NCBI GenBank assembly: GCA_023392975.1
Contig: JAEWNA010000020.1
Location: 1-6,371 of the forward strand
Source: Pseudomonadota bacterium
Lineage (GTDB): Bacteria > Pseudomonadota > Gammaproteobacteria > Xanthomonadales > Xanthomonadaceae
Length of the DNA: 6,371 bases
Direction of reading: 5' to 3'
A model generated the notes under the pieces. The model was not told where the DNA came from. It made no database searches and saw nothing but the letters and a program-made list of their open reading frames with translations. The position numbers and the translations under genes were made by a program. Positions 1 through 5,504 of the stretch are shown here, in pieces; positions within the stretch are counted from its first letter, which is position 1; each line of letters starts with the position of its first letter.

Positions 1-240
1 CCGATGCTGGCCACCGGCGGCAGCGCGCTGGCGGCGATCGACGCGCTGAAGGCCGCGGGCGTGGCGCGGGTCAAGGCGATCTTCCTCGTCTCCGCGCCGG
101 AAGGCCTGCGCGCGCTGGAAGCGAAGCATCCCGACGTCGCGATCTGGACCGCCGCGATCGACGACCGCCTCAACGACCACGGCTACATCCTGCCCGGCCT
201 CGGCGATGCCGGCGACCGGCTGTTCAATACCCCGGCGTGA
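1..240 (+). CDS. upp: Uracil phosphoribosyltransferase, C-terminal part
   Basis: The last 79 codons of a gene that begins before the window; the frame is open from base 1 and ends at TGA 238-240. UPRT makes UMP from uracil and PRPP in cytoplasmic pyrimidine salvage. The fragment opens in the PRPP-binding loop (PMLATGGSA), continues through the core strand and loop with SAPEG, then HPDV and WTAAID, and ends with the uracil-binding signature YILPGLGDAGDR followed by LFNTPA. These are the conserved elements of the family in their usual order. The family is about 210 residues long, so roughly 130 N-terminal residues are missing to the left. The Met at codon 2 lies inside the PRPP loop and is not a start. 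The gene converges on the MAPEG gene across a repeat-bearing spacer. Identity is confident from the PRPP and uracil motifs together. Confidence 0.96.
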   Translation, partial: PMLATGGSALAAIDALKAAGVARVKAIFLVSAPEGLRALEAKHPDVAIWTAAIDDRLNDHGYILPGLGDAGDRLFNTPA

Positions 241-268
241 GCCCGCATTCCCGATTGCCGCAGGTTTC

Positions 269-293
269 GTAGAGCGGAGCGAAGCTCCGCTAC
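269..293 (+). repeat. GTAG-headed REP-like palindrome, copy 1
   Basis: GTAG (269-272) is followed by the 8-bp arm AGCGGAGC (273-280), a GAA loop (281-283), the complementary arm GCTCCGCT (284-291) and AC. A GTAG head joined to a short GC-rich stem-loop is the architecture of the REP-like elements described in Stenotrophomonas maltophilia (SMAG elements), which are mobilised by RAYT/TnpA-REP proteins. The match to that class is by structure, from memory, not by database search. It lies 29 nt after the upp stop. There is no T-tract, so it is not a classical intrinsic terminator, though such structures can protect or end transcripts. Confidence 0.7.
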
Positions 294-314
294 CCCGTTT
301 CCGGGGAGGTGTGC

Positions 315-332
315 AGCGGAGCTCCGCTCTAC
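315..332 (-). repeat. GTAG-headed REP-like palindrome, copy 2 (inverted)
   Basis: On the minus strand this reads GTAG (332-329) and then a perfect 14-nt palindrome made of AGCGGAG and CTCCGCT (328-315). It is the same element as copy 1 in opposite orientation but lacks the GAA loop insert. Bases 269-280 and 321-332 are perfect 12-nt inverted complements, so the two copies can form separate hairpins or one long stem. A third small hairpin (293-297 with 302-306, loop TTTC) sits between them. The pair has the form of a two-unit REP cluster (BIME-like) between the convergent ends of upp and the MAPEG gene. Confidence 0.7.
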
Positions 333-361
333 AAAGGCTGGCGGGTTCGCCGCCGCGGCGA

Positions 362-754
362 TCAGGCACCCGTCGCGAACATCCACACGCCGACGCCCGC
401 TTCGCCCAGCAGGACGCCCCAGGTCAGGGCCATGCCGAACATGCGTCCGGGCGACGTGCCCGAACGCCGCGACAGGCCCCAGGCGTGCAGCAGGCGGCCC
501 GCCAGCAGCGCGCCACCGAAGCCCCACAGCCAGCGCGCGTCGAGGCCGGAGAGTTCGAGCAGGCCCAGCAACAGCAGCGCCAGCGGCGCGTTCTCGATCA
601 GGTTGCCGTGGGCACGCATGCGCCGGGTCATCACCTTGTCGCCGCCGTCGCCGAGCGCGATCTTCGCGTTGTAGCGGAACATCGCGACGCGGGCCGCGAG
701 GACGACCACCAGCACGGCGTGCAGGGCGGCGAACAGCAGGGTGATGCGGGGCAT
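362..754 (-). CDS. MAPEG family membrane protein (YecN-like)
   Basis: A 130-residue integral membrane protein with four predicted hydrophobic segments near residues 3-23, 53-70, 74-94 and 103-127. After TM1 a basic loop leads into RAHGNLIEN (47-55), the R-x-H-x-N-x-x-E pattern typical of MAPEG proteins, where the polar residues bind glutathione in the eukaryotic enzymes. Length and topology fit bacterial YecN-type members (E. coli YecN is about 131 residues), whose activity is largely uncharacterised. The ATG at 752-754 has an AAGGA ribosome-binding sequence seven nucleotides upstream. It is the last gene of the minus-strand run, 21 nt after the hydrolase stop, and ends just before the REP-like pair. 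Family membership is secure; glutathione transferase or peroxidase activity would be a guess. Confidence 0.88.
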   Translation of the reverse strand: MPRITLLFAALHAVLVVVLAARVAMFRYNAKIALGDGGDKVMTRRMRAHGNLIENAPLALLLLGLLELSGLDARWLWGFGGALLAGRLLHAWGLSRRSGTSPGRMFGMALTWGVLLGEAGVGVWMFATGA

Positions 755-775
755 GCAGGTGTCCTTGCGGCAGGG

Positions 776-1666
776 TCAGGGGGCCAGCGGTCGCGCCTTG
801 AGTTCGGCGACCTCGTGCGTCGTGCCGAAACGGCCCTTGTCGTCGCGCACCACCTGGGCCAGCGCGCAGCCCGGGTCGTGGGTGAAGAACAGGTGGACGT
901 TGCGGGCCAGCTTGTCTTCGAGGAACTCGCGCTTCTCGTCGATCAGCAGTTCGGGATTGCGGTCGTAGCCCATCGTGATCGGCACGTGCACCCACGGCCG
1001 GCCGGGGATGAGGTCGGCGCAGAACACCACGCCGCCGTGGGCCTCGTCGCCGACGCGCTCGGGGCCGACGATCTCTGCGAGCATCAGCCCGGGCGTGTGG
1101 CCCTGACTGAAATGGAAGCGCACGCGGTCGCCCAGCGCCTCGCAGTGCGGGCCGTCGACGAGTTCCAGCCGGCCGCTGGCCTGCAGCAAGCCCGGCAGTT
1201 CCGGAATGAAGCTGGCGCGATCGCGCGGATGCGGCGCCTGCGCGCGCTCCCAGCAGGCACGGCTGACGACGAAGATCGCGTTCGGGAACAGCAGCTCCGG
1301 CGCGGCGCCCTCGCGCCACGGCGCCAGCAGGCCGCCGGCATGGTCGAAGTGCAGGTGCGACAGCACCACCACGTCGATGTCCGCGTGGTCGAAGCCGGCG
1401 TCGCGCAGCGCGTCGAGCAGCACGTGGCGATCCTCGACCACGCCGTAGCGCTCGCGCAGCTTCGGTTCGAAGAAGGCGCCGATGCCGGTCTCGAACAGCA
1501 CCGTCTTGCCATTCAGCGGGCTGGCGAGCAGCGCGCGGCAGGCCAGCGGGATGCGGTTGTGGTCGTCCGGCGCCAGCCAGCGCTCCCACACCGCGCGCGG
1601 TGCGTTGCCGAACATCGCGCCGCCGTCGAGCTTCTGCGAGTTGCCGAGCAGGGACCAGAGTTTCAT
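776..1666 (-). CDS. Metallo-beta-lactamase-fold hydrolase, substrate unknown
   Basis: A 296-residue cytoplasmic protein (no signal peptide) with a complete MBL-fold dinuclear metal site: HLHFDH (H104, H106, D108, H109), then GHTPG (H190), CAD (D218) and FTHD (H263). This ligand set is shared with N-acyl-homoserine lactonases and several other hydrolases. The N-terminal KLDGGAMFG motif, DTGIG-like FETGIG (59-63), and the segment from ADLIPG to MGYD match a widespread group of annotated 'MBL fold metallo-hydrolase' proteins whose substrate I do not know. Lactonase, esterase or thioesterase chemistry are all possible. The reading frame stays open upstream to 2038, but ATG 1664-1666 is chosen: it has GAGG eight nucleotides before it, begins the conserved N-terminus, and avoids overlap with the GNAT gene. 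It starts 26 nt after the GNAT stop and lies 21 nt before the MAPEG gene. Confidence 0.9.
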   Translation of the reverse strand: MKLWSLLGNSQKLDGGAMFGNAPRAVWERWLAPDDHNRIPLACRALLASPLNGKTVLFETGIGAFFEPKLRERYGVVEDRHVLLDALRDAGFDHADIDVVVLSHLHFDHAGGLLAPWREGAAPELLFPNAIFVVSRACWERAQAPHPRDRASFIPELPGLLQASGRLELVDGPHCEALGDRVRFHFSQGHTPGLMLAEIVGPERVGDEAHGGVVFCADLIPGRPWVHVPITMGYDRNPELLIDEKREFLEDKLARNVHLFFTHDPGCALAQVVRDDKGRFGTTHEVAELKARPLAP

Positions 1667-1692
1667 GGCGATGGCCTCATGGCGGGATGTCC

Positions 1693-2241
1693 TCAGGACG
1701 TGCGAACGGGCCGTTCGATGGCGTAGAGCCGTTCGGTGCAGGCCTCGCCCTTGTAGGTGGCCCCGGCGGTGCCGACGTGCTGCAGGCCGAGGCGCTCCAG
1801 CAGGTGCAGGCAGGGCGTGTTGCGCGCGTCGCTGGAGGCGATCACGCGCTGCACCGGCGTGTGCGCGAACAGCAGCGCGACCAGCGCCGCCGCGGCCTCG
1901 CGGGCGAGGCCCTGTCCCTGCGCCGAGGCCGCCAACGATACGCCGAATTCCGCAGTGCGCTGGTCCGGCGACAACCAGACGCCGAGATCGCCGATCAGGC
2001 GGTCGCCGTCCTGCAGGGCGATGCCGATCTGCACCCACTCGCCGGGTTCGAGCCCGGACGCGTTGCGGGCGAGATCGCGTAGCAGCGCTTCGGTTTCGGT
2101 CTCCGTCGTCGTCTCCCAGCCCTGGTAGCGCGCGACCCCGGGATCGCCGCGATAGGCGTGGAAGCCGCGGAAGTCGGACACCCGCAGGCGGCGCAGGCGC
2201 ACGCGCTCGGCGGCGTGGGGCAGATGCAGGAACAGGCTCAT
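1693..2241 (-). CDS. GNAT family N-acetyltransferase (RimJ/RimL type)
   Basis: A 182-residue GNAT enzyme that would transfer acetyl from acetyl-CoA to an amine; the acceptor is unknown. The N-terminus shows the usual opening of this subgroup (RVRLRRLRVSDF, 13-24). The central strands carry IGIALQDGDRLIGDLGVWL (72-90). Motif A follows at EFGVSLAASAQGQGLAREA (98-115), with the Q-x-x-G-x-G/A pyrophosphate-binding loop at Q108-A113. Motif B is seen as SSDARNTPCLHLLERLGL (136-153), typical of the RimJ/RimL-like (Acetyltransf_3) branch. ATG 2239-2241 is preceded closely by GAGGG, which overlaps the ggt stop; only 7 nt separate the genes, so translation is probably coupled. The frame is open further upstream inside ggt but that extension has no family features. 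Acceptor cannot be told from sequence; ribosomal-protein or small-molecule acetylation are both plausible. Confidence 0.88.
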   Translation of the reverse strand: MSLFLHLPHAAERVRLRRLRVSDFRGFHAYRGDPGVARYQGWETTTETETEALLRDLARNASGLEPGEWVQIGIALQDGDRLIGDLGVWLSPDQRTAEFGVSLAASAQGQGLAREAAAALVALLFAHTPVQRVIASSDARNTPCLHLLERLGLQHVGTAGATYKGEACTERLYAIERPVRTS

Positions 2242-2248
2242 GCGGCCC

Positions 2249-4012
2249 TCAGGGCGTCGCGGCCGGGGCCGGCATCGCCTCGATCTTCGCCTCGCCGACC
2301 GGGTTGCGCGGGTCGCTGCCGCCGTGGAGGGTGTTGTCGCGCAGGTTCCACTCGACCGTCTGCAGGTTGCCCCAGGTGTCGCTGGAGCGCTGGCCGCCGG
2401 CGGCATCCTGCGGCGTGTGCACGACGTGGCCCATCGCACGCAGCGCGGCGATCACATCGTCCGGCAGCGCGTCGCGCTCGGTGTCGACGACGTCGGGGAG
2501 CCACTGGTGGTGGTAGCGCGGCAGCGCGGCGACCTGCTGCGCGTCGAGGCCGTCGACGTAGCCGAGCACCCCCAGCAGCACCATCGTGATGATGCGGCTG
2601 CCGCCGGGGGTGCCGAGCACGGCGACGCGATCCTTCGATGCCATGAAGGTCGGCGTCATCGAGCTGAGCATGCGCTTGCCCGGCTGCGGCGCGTTGGCGT
2701 CGTAGCCCATCACGCCGAAGGCGTTCGGCACGCCGGGCACCAGCGCGAAATCGTCCATCTCGTCGTTGAGCAGCACACCGGTGCCGGGTGCGACCAGGCC
2801 CGAACCGAACAGCAGGTTCACCGTCTGCGTGGCGGCGACGCGGTTGCCTTCGGCGTCGAGGATCGAGAAGTGCGTGGTCTCGTCGTCCTCCAGCGGCGTC
2901 GGCTGGCCCGACAGCAGGTCGCTGGGCGTGGCCTTGTCGGGATGGATCGTCGCGCGCAGGCCGGCGGCGTAGTCCGGGTCCATCAGCGTGCGCATCGGGA
3001 TCTTCACGAAATCCGGATCGCCGAGATAGAACGTGCGGTCGCGGAACGCGCGGCGCATGGCCTCGACCACGAGGTGCACGCGCTCGGCCTGCGGCAATTT
3101 CGCCAGGTCCCAGGGTTCGAGGATCTGCAGCATCTCCGCCAGCGCCACGCCTCCGGACGACGGCGGCGGCGCGGTGACGATCTTCCAGCCGTCGTACTCG
3201 AACGACAGCGGCGCGCGCTCCTTCACGCGGTAGCCGGCCAGCTCGTCGGCCGTCCACTTCCCACCTTCGGCATTGACGCCGGCCAGCAGCTTCTTCGCGA
3301 TCGGGCCGCGGTAGAAGCCGTCGAAACCTTTCTCCGCCAGCGTTTCCAGCGTGCGCGCCAGGTCGGGCTGGCGGAACAGTTCGCCTTCCTGCGGCGCATG
3401 GCCTGCAGCGAGGAACACGGCCTTCGTGCCCTTGTAGCGTTCCATCACCTCGCGCCGGGCGGCGTAACCCTTGGCGAAGCGCGCGTACACCGGGAAGCCG
3501 TCGCGGGCGATGCGGATCGCCGGCGCGAGGCTGGTCTTCAGCGGCAGCCGGCCGTACTGCGTCGCCAGGTGCACCAGCGCCGCCGGCAGGCCGGGGATCC
3601 CCGCCGACCACGGCCCGTTCACCGCGCGGTCGCGATCCGGCTTGCCCTGCGCGTCGAGGTACTGCGCGGTGGTCGCCGCGGCCGGCGCGGTTTCGCGCGC
3701 GTCGACGAAGACATCGCGACCGGTCTTCGCGTCGTGCAGCAGGAAGAACCCGCCGCCGCCGAGGCCCGAGGAAATCGGCTCGACCACCGACAGCACCGAC
3801 GACACGGTGACCGCGGCGTCGAAGGCGTTGCCGCCCTGGCGCAGCGTCTCCATGCCGGCCTCGGTCGCGAGCGCGTGCGCGCTGGCGATCGCGGCGCCGG
3901 GCGGGTGCGCAGGCGTCGCGCCGGCGTCGGCCGCATGCGCTGCGGGGCCGAAGGCGAACGCGAGCAGCAGCCCGGCGCAGACGGAGACGAAACGGTGGAC
4001 GACGACGGTCAT
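2249..4012 (-). CDS. ggt: Gamma-glutamyltransferase / glutathione hydrolase precursor
   Basis: A 587-residue Ntn-hydrolase proenzyme that cleaves or transfers the gamma-glutamyl group of glutathione, in the periplasm. A Sec signal peptide is visible: H6/R7, a hydrophobic core at 11-22 and a likely cut after AHA (27). Autoprocessing should occur between E378 and T379 (DDETTHFS), giving a large subunit of about 351 and a small one of 209 residues. Against E. coli GGT recalled from memory there is a constant offset of 12: nucleophile T379 (T391), T397 (T409), N399 (N411), D421 (D433), S450-S451 (S462-S463), G470-G471 (PGGSR). R106 in VDARETAP matches R114. The lid loop (PGVPNAFGVMG, 426-436) is present but has F432 where E. 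coli has Tyr444. ATG 4010-4012 overlaps the ferredoxin stop by four bases; AGGAGG at 4020-4025 lies seven nucleotides upstream. Frame extension to 4144 is ferredoxin shadow. Confidence 0.96.
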   Translation of the reverse strand: MTVVVHRFVSVCAGLLLAFAFGPAAHAADAGATPAHPPGAAIASAHALATEAGMETLRQGGNAFDAAVTVSSVLSVVEPISSGLGGGGFFLLHDAKTGRDVFVDARETAPAAATTAQYLDAQGKPDRDRAVNGPWSAGIPGLPAALVHLATQYGRLPLKTSLAPAIRIARDGFPVYARFAKGYAARREVMERYKGTKAVFLAAGHAPQEGELFRQPDLARTLETLAEKGFDGFYRGPIAKKLLAGVNAEGGKWTADELAGYRVKERAPLSFEYDGWKIVTAPPPSSGGVALAEMLQILEPWDLAKLPQAERVHLVVEAMRRAFRDRTFYLGDPDFVKIPMRTLMDPDYAAGLRATIHPDKATPSDLLSGQPTPLEDDETTHFSILDAEGNRVAATQTVNLLFGSGLVAPGTGVLLNDEMDDFALVPGVPNAFGVMGYDANAPQPGKRMLSSMTPTFMASKDRVAVLGTPGGSRIITMVLLGVLGYVDGLDAQQVAALPRYHHQWLPDVVDTERDALPDDVIAALRAMGHVVHTPQDAAGGQRSSDTWGNLQTVEWNLRDNTLHGGSDPRNPVGEAKIEAMPAPAATP

Positions 4013-4263
4013 GCGGCTTCCTCCTGGAGTCTGGCGAGCTTCGCCAGCAGGGCTTCGTGCGATTCGGGATGCGCCGGGTCCGGATCGATGCATTCGACCG
4101 GGCACACGACCACGCACTGCGGCTCGTCGAAATGCCCGACGCATTCGGTGCAGCGCGCCGGATCGATGACGTAGATGACCTCGCCCTGCGAGATCGCGCG
4201 GTTCGGGCAGGCCGGTTCGCAGACGTCGCAGTTGACGCAGAGTTCGTTGATCTTGAGCGACAT
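4009..4263 (-). CDS. YfhL-type 2[4Fe-4S] ferredoxin (Alvin type)
   Basis: An 84-residue soluble electron carrier. Cluster I motif is C9-x2-C12-x2-C15-x3-C19-P. The second motif is C38-x2-C41-x8-C50-x3-C54-P, with the longer eight-residue gap and a further C58; this is the hallmark of Allochromatium vinosum-type ferredoxins, which have one very low potential cluster. The sequence MSLKINELCVNCDVCEPACP is nearly what is found in Xanthomonas and Pseudomonas homologues often annotated YfhL or 'ferredoxin'. Redox partner is not known. The acidic/Ala C-terminal tail (LQEEAA) also encodes the ribosome-binding site of ggt. No good Shine-Dalgarno precedes ATG 4261-4263 (the upstream bases read CCTCCCC), but homology supports this start. 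It lies 60 nt after the lipoprotein gene, and that gap contains a strong GC hairpin. Confidence 0.94.
   Translation of the reverse strand: MSLKINELCVNCDVCEPACPNRAISQGEVIYVIDPARCTECVGHFDEPQCVVVCPVECIDPDPAHPESHEALLAKLARLQEEAA
4020..4025 (-). promoter_or_regulatory. Shine-Dalgarno of ggt inside the ferredoxin gene
   Basis: AGGAGG on the minus strand, a perfect anti-16S match, seven nucleotides before the ggt ATG. It lies within the codons for Gln-Glu-Glu near the ferredoxin C-terminus. With the ATGA stop/start overlap at 4009-4012 it decides the ggt start and points to coupled translation of the two proteins. Confidence 0.85.
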
Positions 4264-4276
4264 GGGGAGGCTTGGT

Positions 4277-4306
4277 GCGCCGCCGCGACGCGGGCCGCGG
4301 CGGCGC
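4277..4306 (-). other. GC-rich hairpin between lipoprotein gene and ferredoxin gene
   Basis: Bases 4277-4287 (GCGCCGCCGCG) pair perfectly with 4296-4306, an 11-bp all-GC stem with an 8-nt loop. In the minus-strand transcript it begins 17 nt after the lipoprotein stop codon and ends 13 nt before the ferredoxin ATG. No run of U follows, so it is not a textbook intrinsic terminator. It could slow or partly end transcription, protect the 3' end of the upstream message, or restrict ribosome access to the ferredoxin start. The structure is read directly; any function is inferred. Confidence 0.5.
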
Positions 4307-4323
4307 GGGACGTCAGGGGCGGA

Positions 4324-4821
4324 TCACTTCGTCTCGACGAAGATGTAATCGACGCCGGACGCCTGGACAGCGGCCTTCACCCGGTCGCTGTCCTCGGGCT
4401 TGCCGATGAACAGCAGTTTCACGCCCTTGAGCTTGTCCGGCTTCGCGTCGGCGAACGCGGCGACCACCAGGTCCGCGGCCTTGGCCGAGGACAGCGAGGC
4501 CGAGGAATAGGCCAGCAGGTTGCCGGGCAGGATGCCGCGATCGACGTCGGACTTGGCCTTCTCCAGCAGGCGGTCGTAGCTGCCCTGGAAGTCCTGGGTG
4601 CTCTCGGCCGGCAGCAGGTAGACGAACGGCGCGCTCGAGACGCCCTGCATGTTGCGCTTGACGATGCCGCTGACGTAATCGCGCCAGGCGCCGGGGTCCT
4701 CGTTGGTCGGTGCGACCAGCGGCGCCTGGTCGGCGGCGGCCGGTGCGCTCGCCTGCTTGTCGCAGGCCACCACCGACAGGGCGAAGAAGGCGATCAACAG
4801 CAGGCGGACGATGTGCTTCAT
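4324..4821 (-). CDS. Small lipoprotein of unknown function
   Basis: A 165-residue protein with a clear lipoprotein signal: positive n-region (K2, R6), hydrophobic core LLLIAFFALSVVA and lipobox VVA-C with C20 as the lipidated residue. Asp21 at position +2 would favour inner-membrane retention under the enterobacterial rule, which may not hold here. A low-complexity Ala/Pro-rich linker (about 21-38) leads to a soluble domain of about 125 residues with alternating helix and strand segments: AWRDYVSGIVKRNM, then PFVYLLP, then KGVKLLFIG (about 131-139), KPEDSDRVKAAVQASG, and a terminal strand DYIFVETK. There are no cysteines besides C20 and no catalytic motif I recognise. ATG 4819-4821 has GGGGAG seven nucleotides upstream. 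It sits 93 nt after coaD and 60 nt before the ferredoxin gene. I do not recognise a named family, and no function is proposed. Confidence 0.85.
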   Translation of the reverse strand: MKHIVRLLLIAFFALSVVACDKQASAPAAADQAPLVAPTNEDPGAWRDYVSGIVKRNMQGVSSAPFVYLLPAESTQDFQGSYDRLLEKAKSDVDRGILPGNLLAYSSASLSSAKAADLVVAAFADAKPDKLKGVKLLFIGKPEDSDRVKAAVQASGVDYIFVETK

Positions 4822-4883
4822 GGACGAACTCCCCTCATGCGGAAAAGACGATCGGGCGTCGCGAGGACGCGGGGTGCAACGGT

Positions 4884-4907
4884 GGCCGGGACGCGGAAGC
4901 CCCGGCC
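4884..4907 (-). other. Short GC hairpin just after coaD
   Basis: GGCCGGG (4884-4890) pairs with CCCGGCC (4901-4907) around a 10-nt loop, starting 7 nt beyond the coaD stop in the direction of transcription. There is no U-tract. It may be a weak transcription pause or 3'-end structure within the coaD-lipoprotein spacer (4822-4914). In this GC-rich DNA a 7-bp GC stem can also arise by chance, so this is tentative. Confidence 0.3.
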
Positions 4908-4914
4908 GCGGGAC

Positions 4915-5430
4915 TCACTCGCGGCTGCGTTGCCATTCGGCCCGCAGCGCGCGATCCACGGCGGCCGGCACGAAGCCGGACACGTCGCCGCCGAGGCGCG
5001 ACACCTCGCGCACCAGCGACGAGGAAATGAAACCGTATTGTTCGGCCGGCGTCAGGAACAGCGTTTCCACTTCGGGAATCAGGTGCCGGTTCATGCTCGC
5101 CAGCTGGAATTCGTACTCGAAGTCCGAGACCGCGCGCAGGCCGCGCAGCAGGACCCCGGCGCCCACTTCGCGCACGAAATGCGCCAGCAGCGAATCGAAA
5201 CCGCGGACTTCGACGTTGGGGAACCGCGCCAGCGATTCGCGGGCCAGCTCCACCCGGAGCGCCAGCGGCAGCGCCGGGCGCTTGGCCGGGCTTTCCGCCA
5301 CGCCGAGCACCAGCTTCTCGAACAGCGGCGCGGCGCGCTCGACCAGGTCGAGGTGGCCGTTGGTGATCGGGTCGAAGGTGCCGGGATAGACCGCGATCCG
5401 GGCGGCGGGCGGGCTGGAGGCCTGGCTCAT
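4915..5430 (-). CDS. coaD: Phosphopantetheine adenylyltransferase
   Basis: A 171-residue cytoplasmic nucleotidyltransferase that joins 4'-phosphopantetheine and ATP to give dephospho-CoA, the penultimate step of coenzyme A synthesis. The nucleotidyltransferase motif AVYPGTFDPITNGH (13-26) holds T18 and H26 of the T/HxGH signature. LLRGLRAVSDFEYEFQLASM (94-113) contains the substrate- and ATP-binding arginines R96 and R99, and ISSSLVREV (135-143) is the family's C-terminal ATP-binding motif. Length is near the usual 160, with a short Ser/Pro/Ala-rich N-terminal extension. The start is not certain: ATG 5428-5430 lacks a Shine-Dalgarno, and an in-frame GTG at 5449-5451 would add seven residues; the ATG is preferred because of length and the likely promoter at 5468-5476. 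It follows rsmD by 74 nt, the neighbourhood common in gammaproteobacteria. Confidence 0.96.
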   Translation of the reverse strand: MSQASSPPAARIAVYPGTFDPITNGHLDLVERAAPLFEKLVLGVAESPAKRPALPLALRVELARESLARFPNVEVRGFDSLLAHFVREVGAGVLLRGLRAVSDFEYEFQLASMNRHLIPEVETLFLTPAEQYGFISSSLVREVSRLGGDVSGFVPAAVDRALRAEWQRSRE

Positions 5431-5467
5431 GGGCGGCGTCGGGATCGTCACGGACGGGAGTCGCCCC

Positions 5468-5476
5468 AGTGTAACA
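5468..5476 (-). promoter_or_regulatory. Possible extended -10 promoter for coaD
   Basis: In the rsmD-coaD gap the minus strand reads TGTTACACT, a TG-n extended -10 element with a TACACT hexamer (four of six to consensus), one of the few AT-containing stretches around. No recognisable -35 lies 17 nt upstream. Transcription would begin near 5461, about 30 nt before the coaD ATG. The match is weak and Xanthomonadaceae promoters are poorly predicted by E. coli consensus. Confidence 0.3.
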
Positions 5477-5504
5477 GTCGCTCTGCTGCGGCCGGAGAGC
5501 CCGC

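Noticed and set aside
269..332. Rho-independent terminator for upp or the MAPEG gene
   Set aside because: The stems are strong but no T-run follows on either strand; the GTAG heads and inverted pairing fit REP-like elements better, although a role in 3' end formation is not excluded.
183..1589. Minus-strand open frame of 468 codons overlapping the MBL and MAPEG genes in another frame
   Set aside because: Arg/Ala/Pro-rich shadow with no recognisable motif, crossing the convergent intergenic repeat into upp.
776..1666. Assignment of the MBL hydrolase as glyoxalase II (gloB)
   Set aside because: It has the general H-x-H-x-D-H site, but length, the LDGGAMFG start and the C-terminal segment do not resemble glyoxalase II.
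206..1726. Long + strand open frame (506 codons) antisense to the MAPEG and MBL genes
   Set aside because: It begins inside upp, runs through the REP-like repeats and has low-complexity composition; both genes below it have clear family motifs and ribosome-binding sites.
1667..2038. N-terminal extension of the MBL hydrolase to 2038
   Set aside because: It would overlap the GNAT gene in another frame, is Arg/Gly-rich, and the ATG at 1666 has its own ribosome-binding site and conserved first residues.
2238..3611. Minus-strand 457-codon frame within ggt
   Set aside because: Out-of-frame shadow of ggt rich in Arg, Gly and Ala, without motifs.
2240..4174. Long + strand open frame (644 codons) antisense to ggt
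   Set aside because: Its translation is Arg/His/Gln/Ala/Val-rich without domains, and it lies opposite a gene with full catalytic motifs; such frames arise in GC-rich DNA from codon bias.
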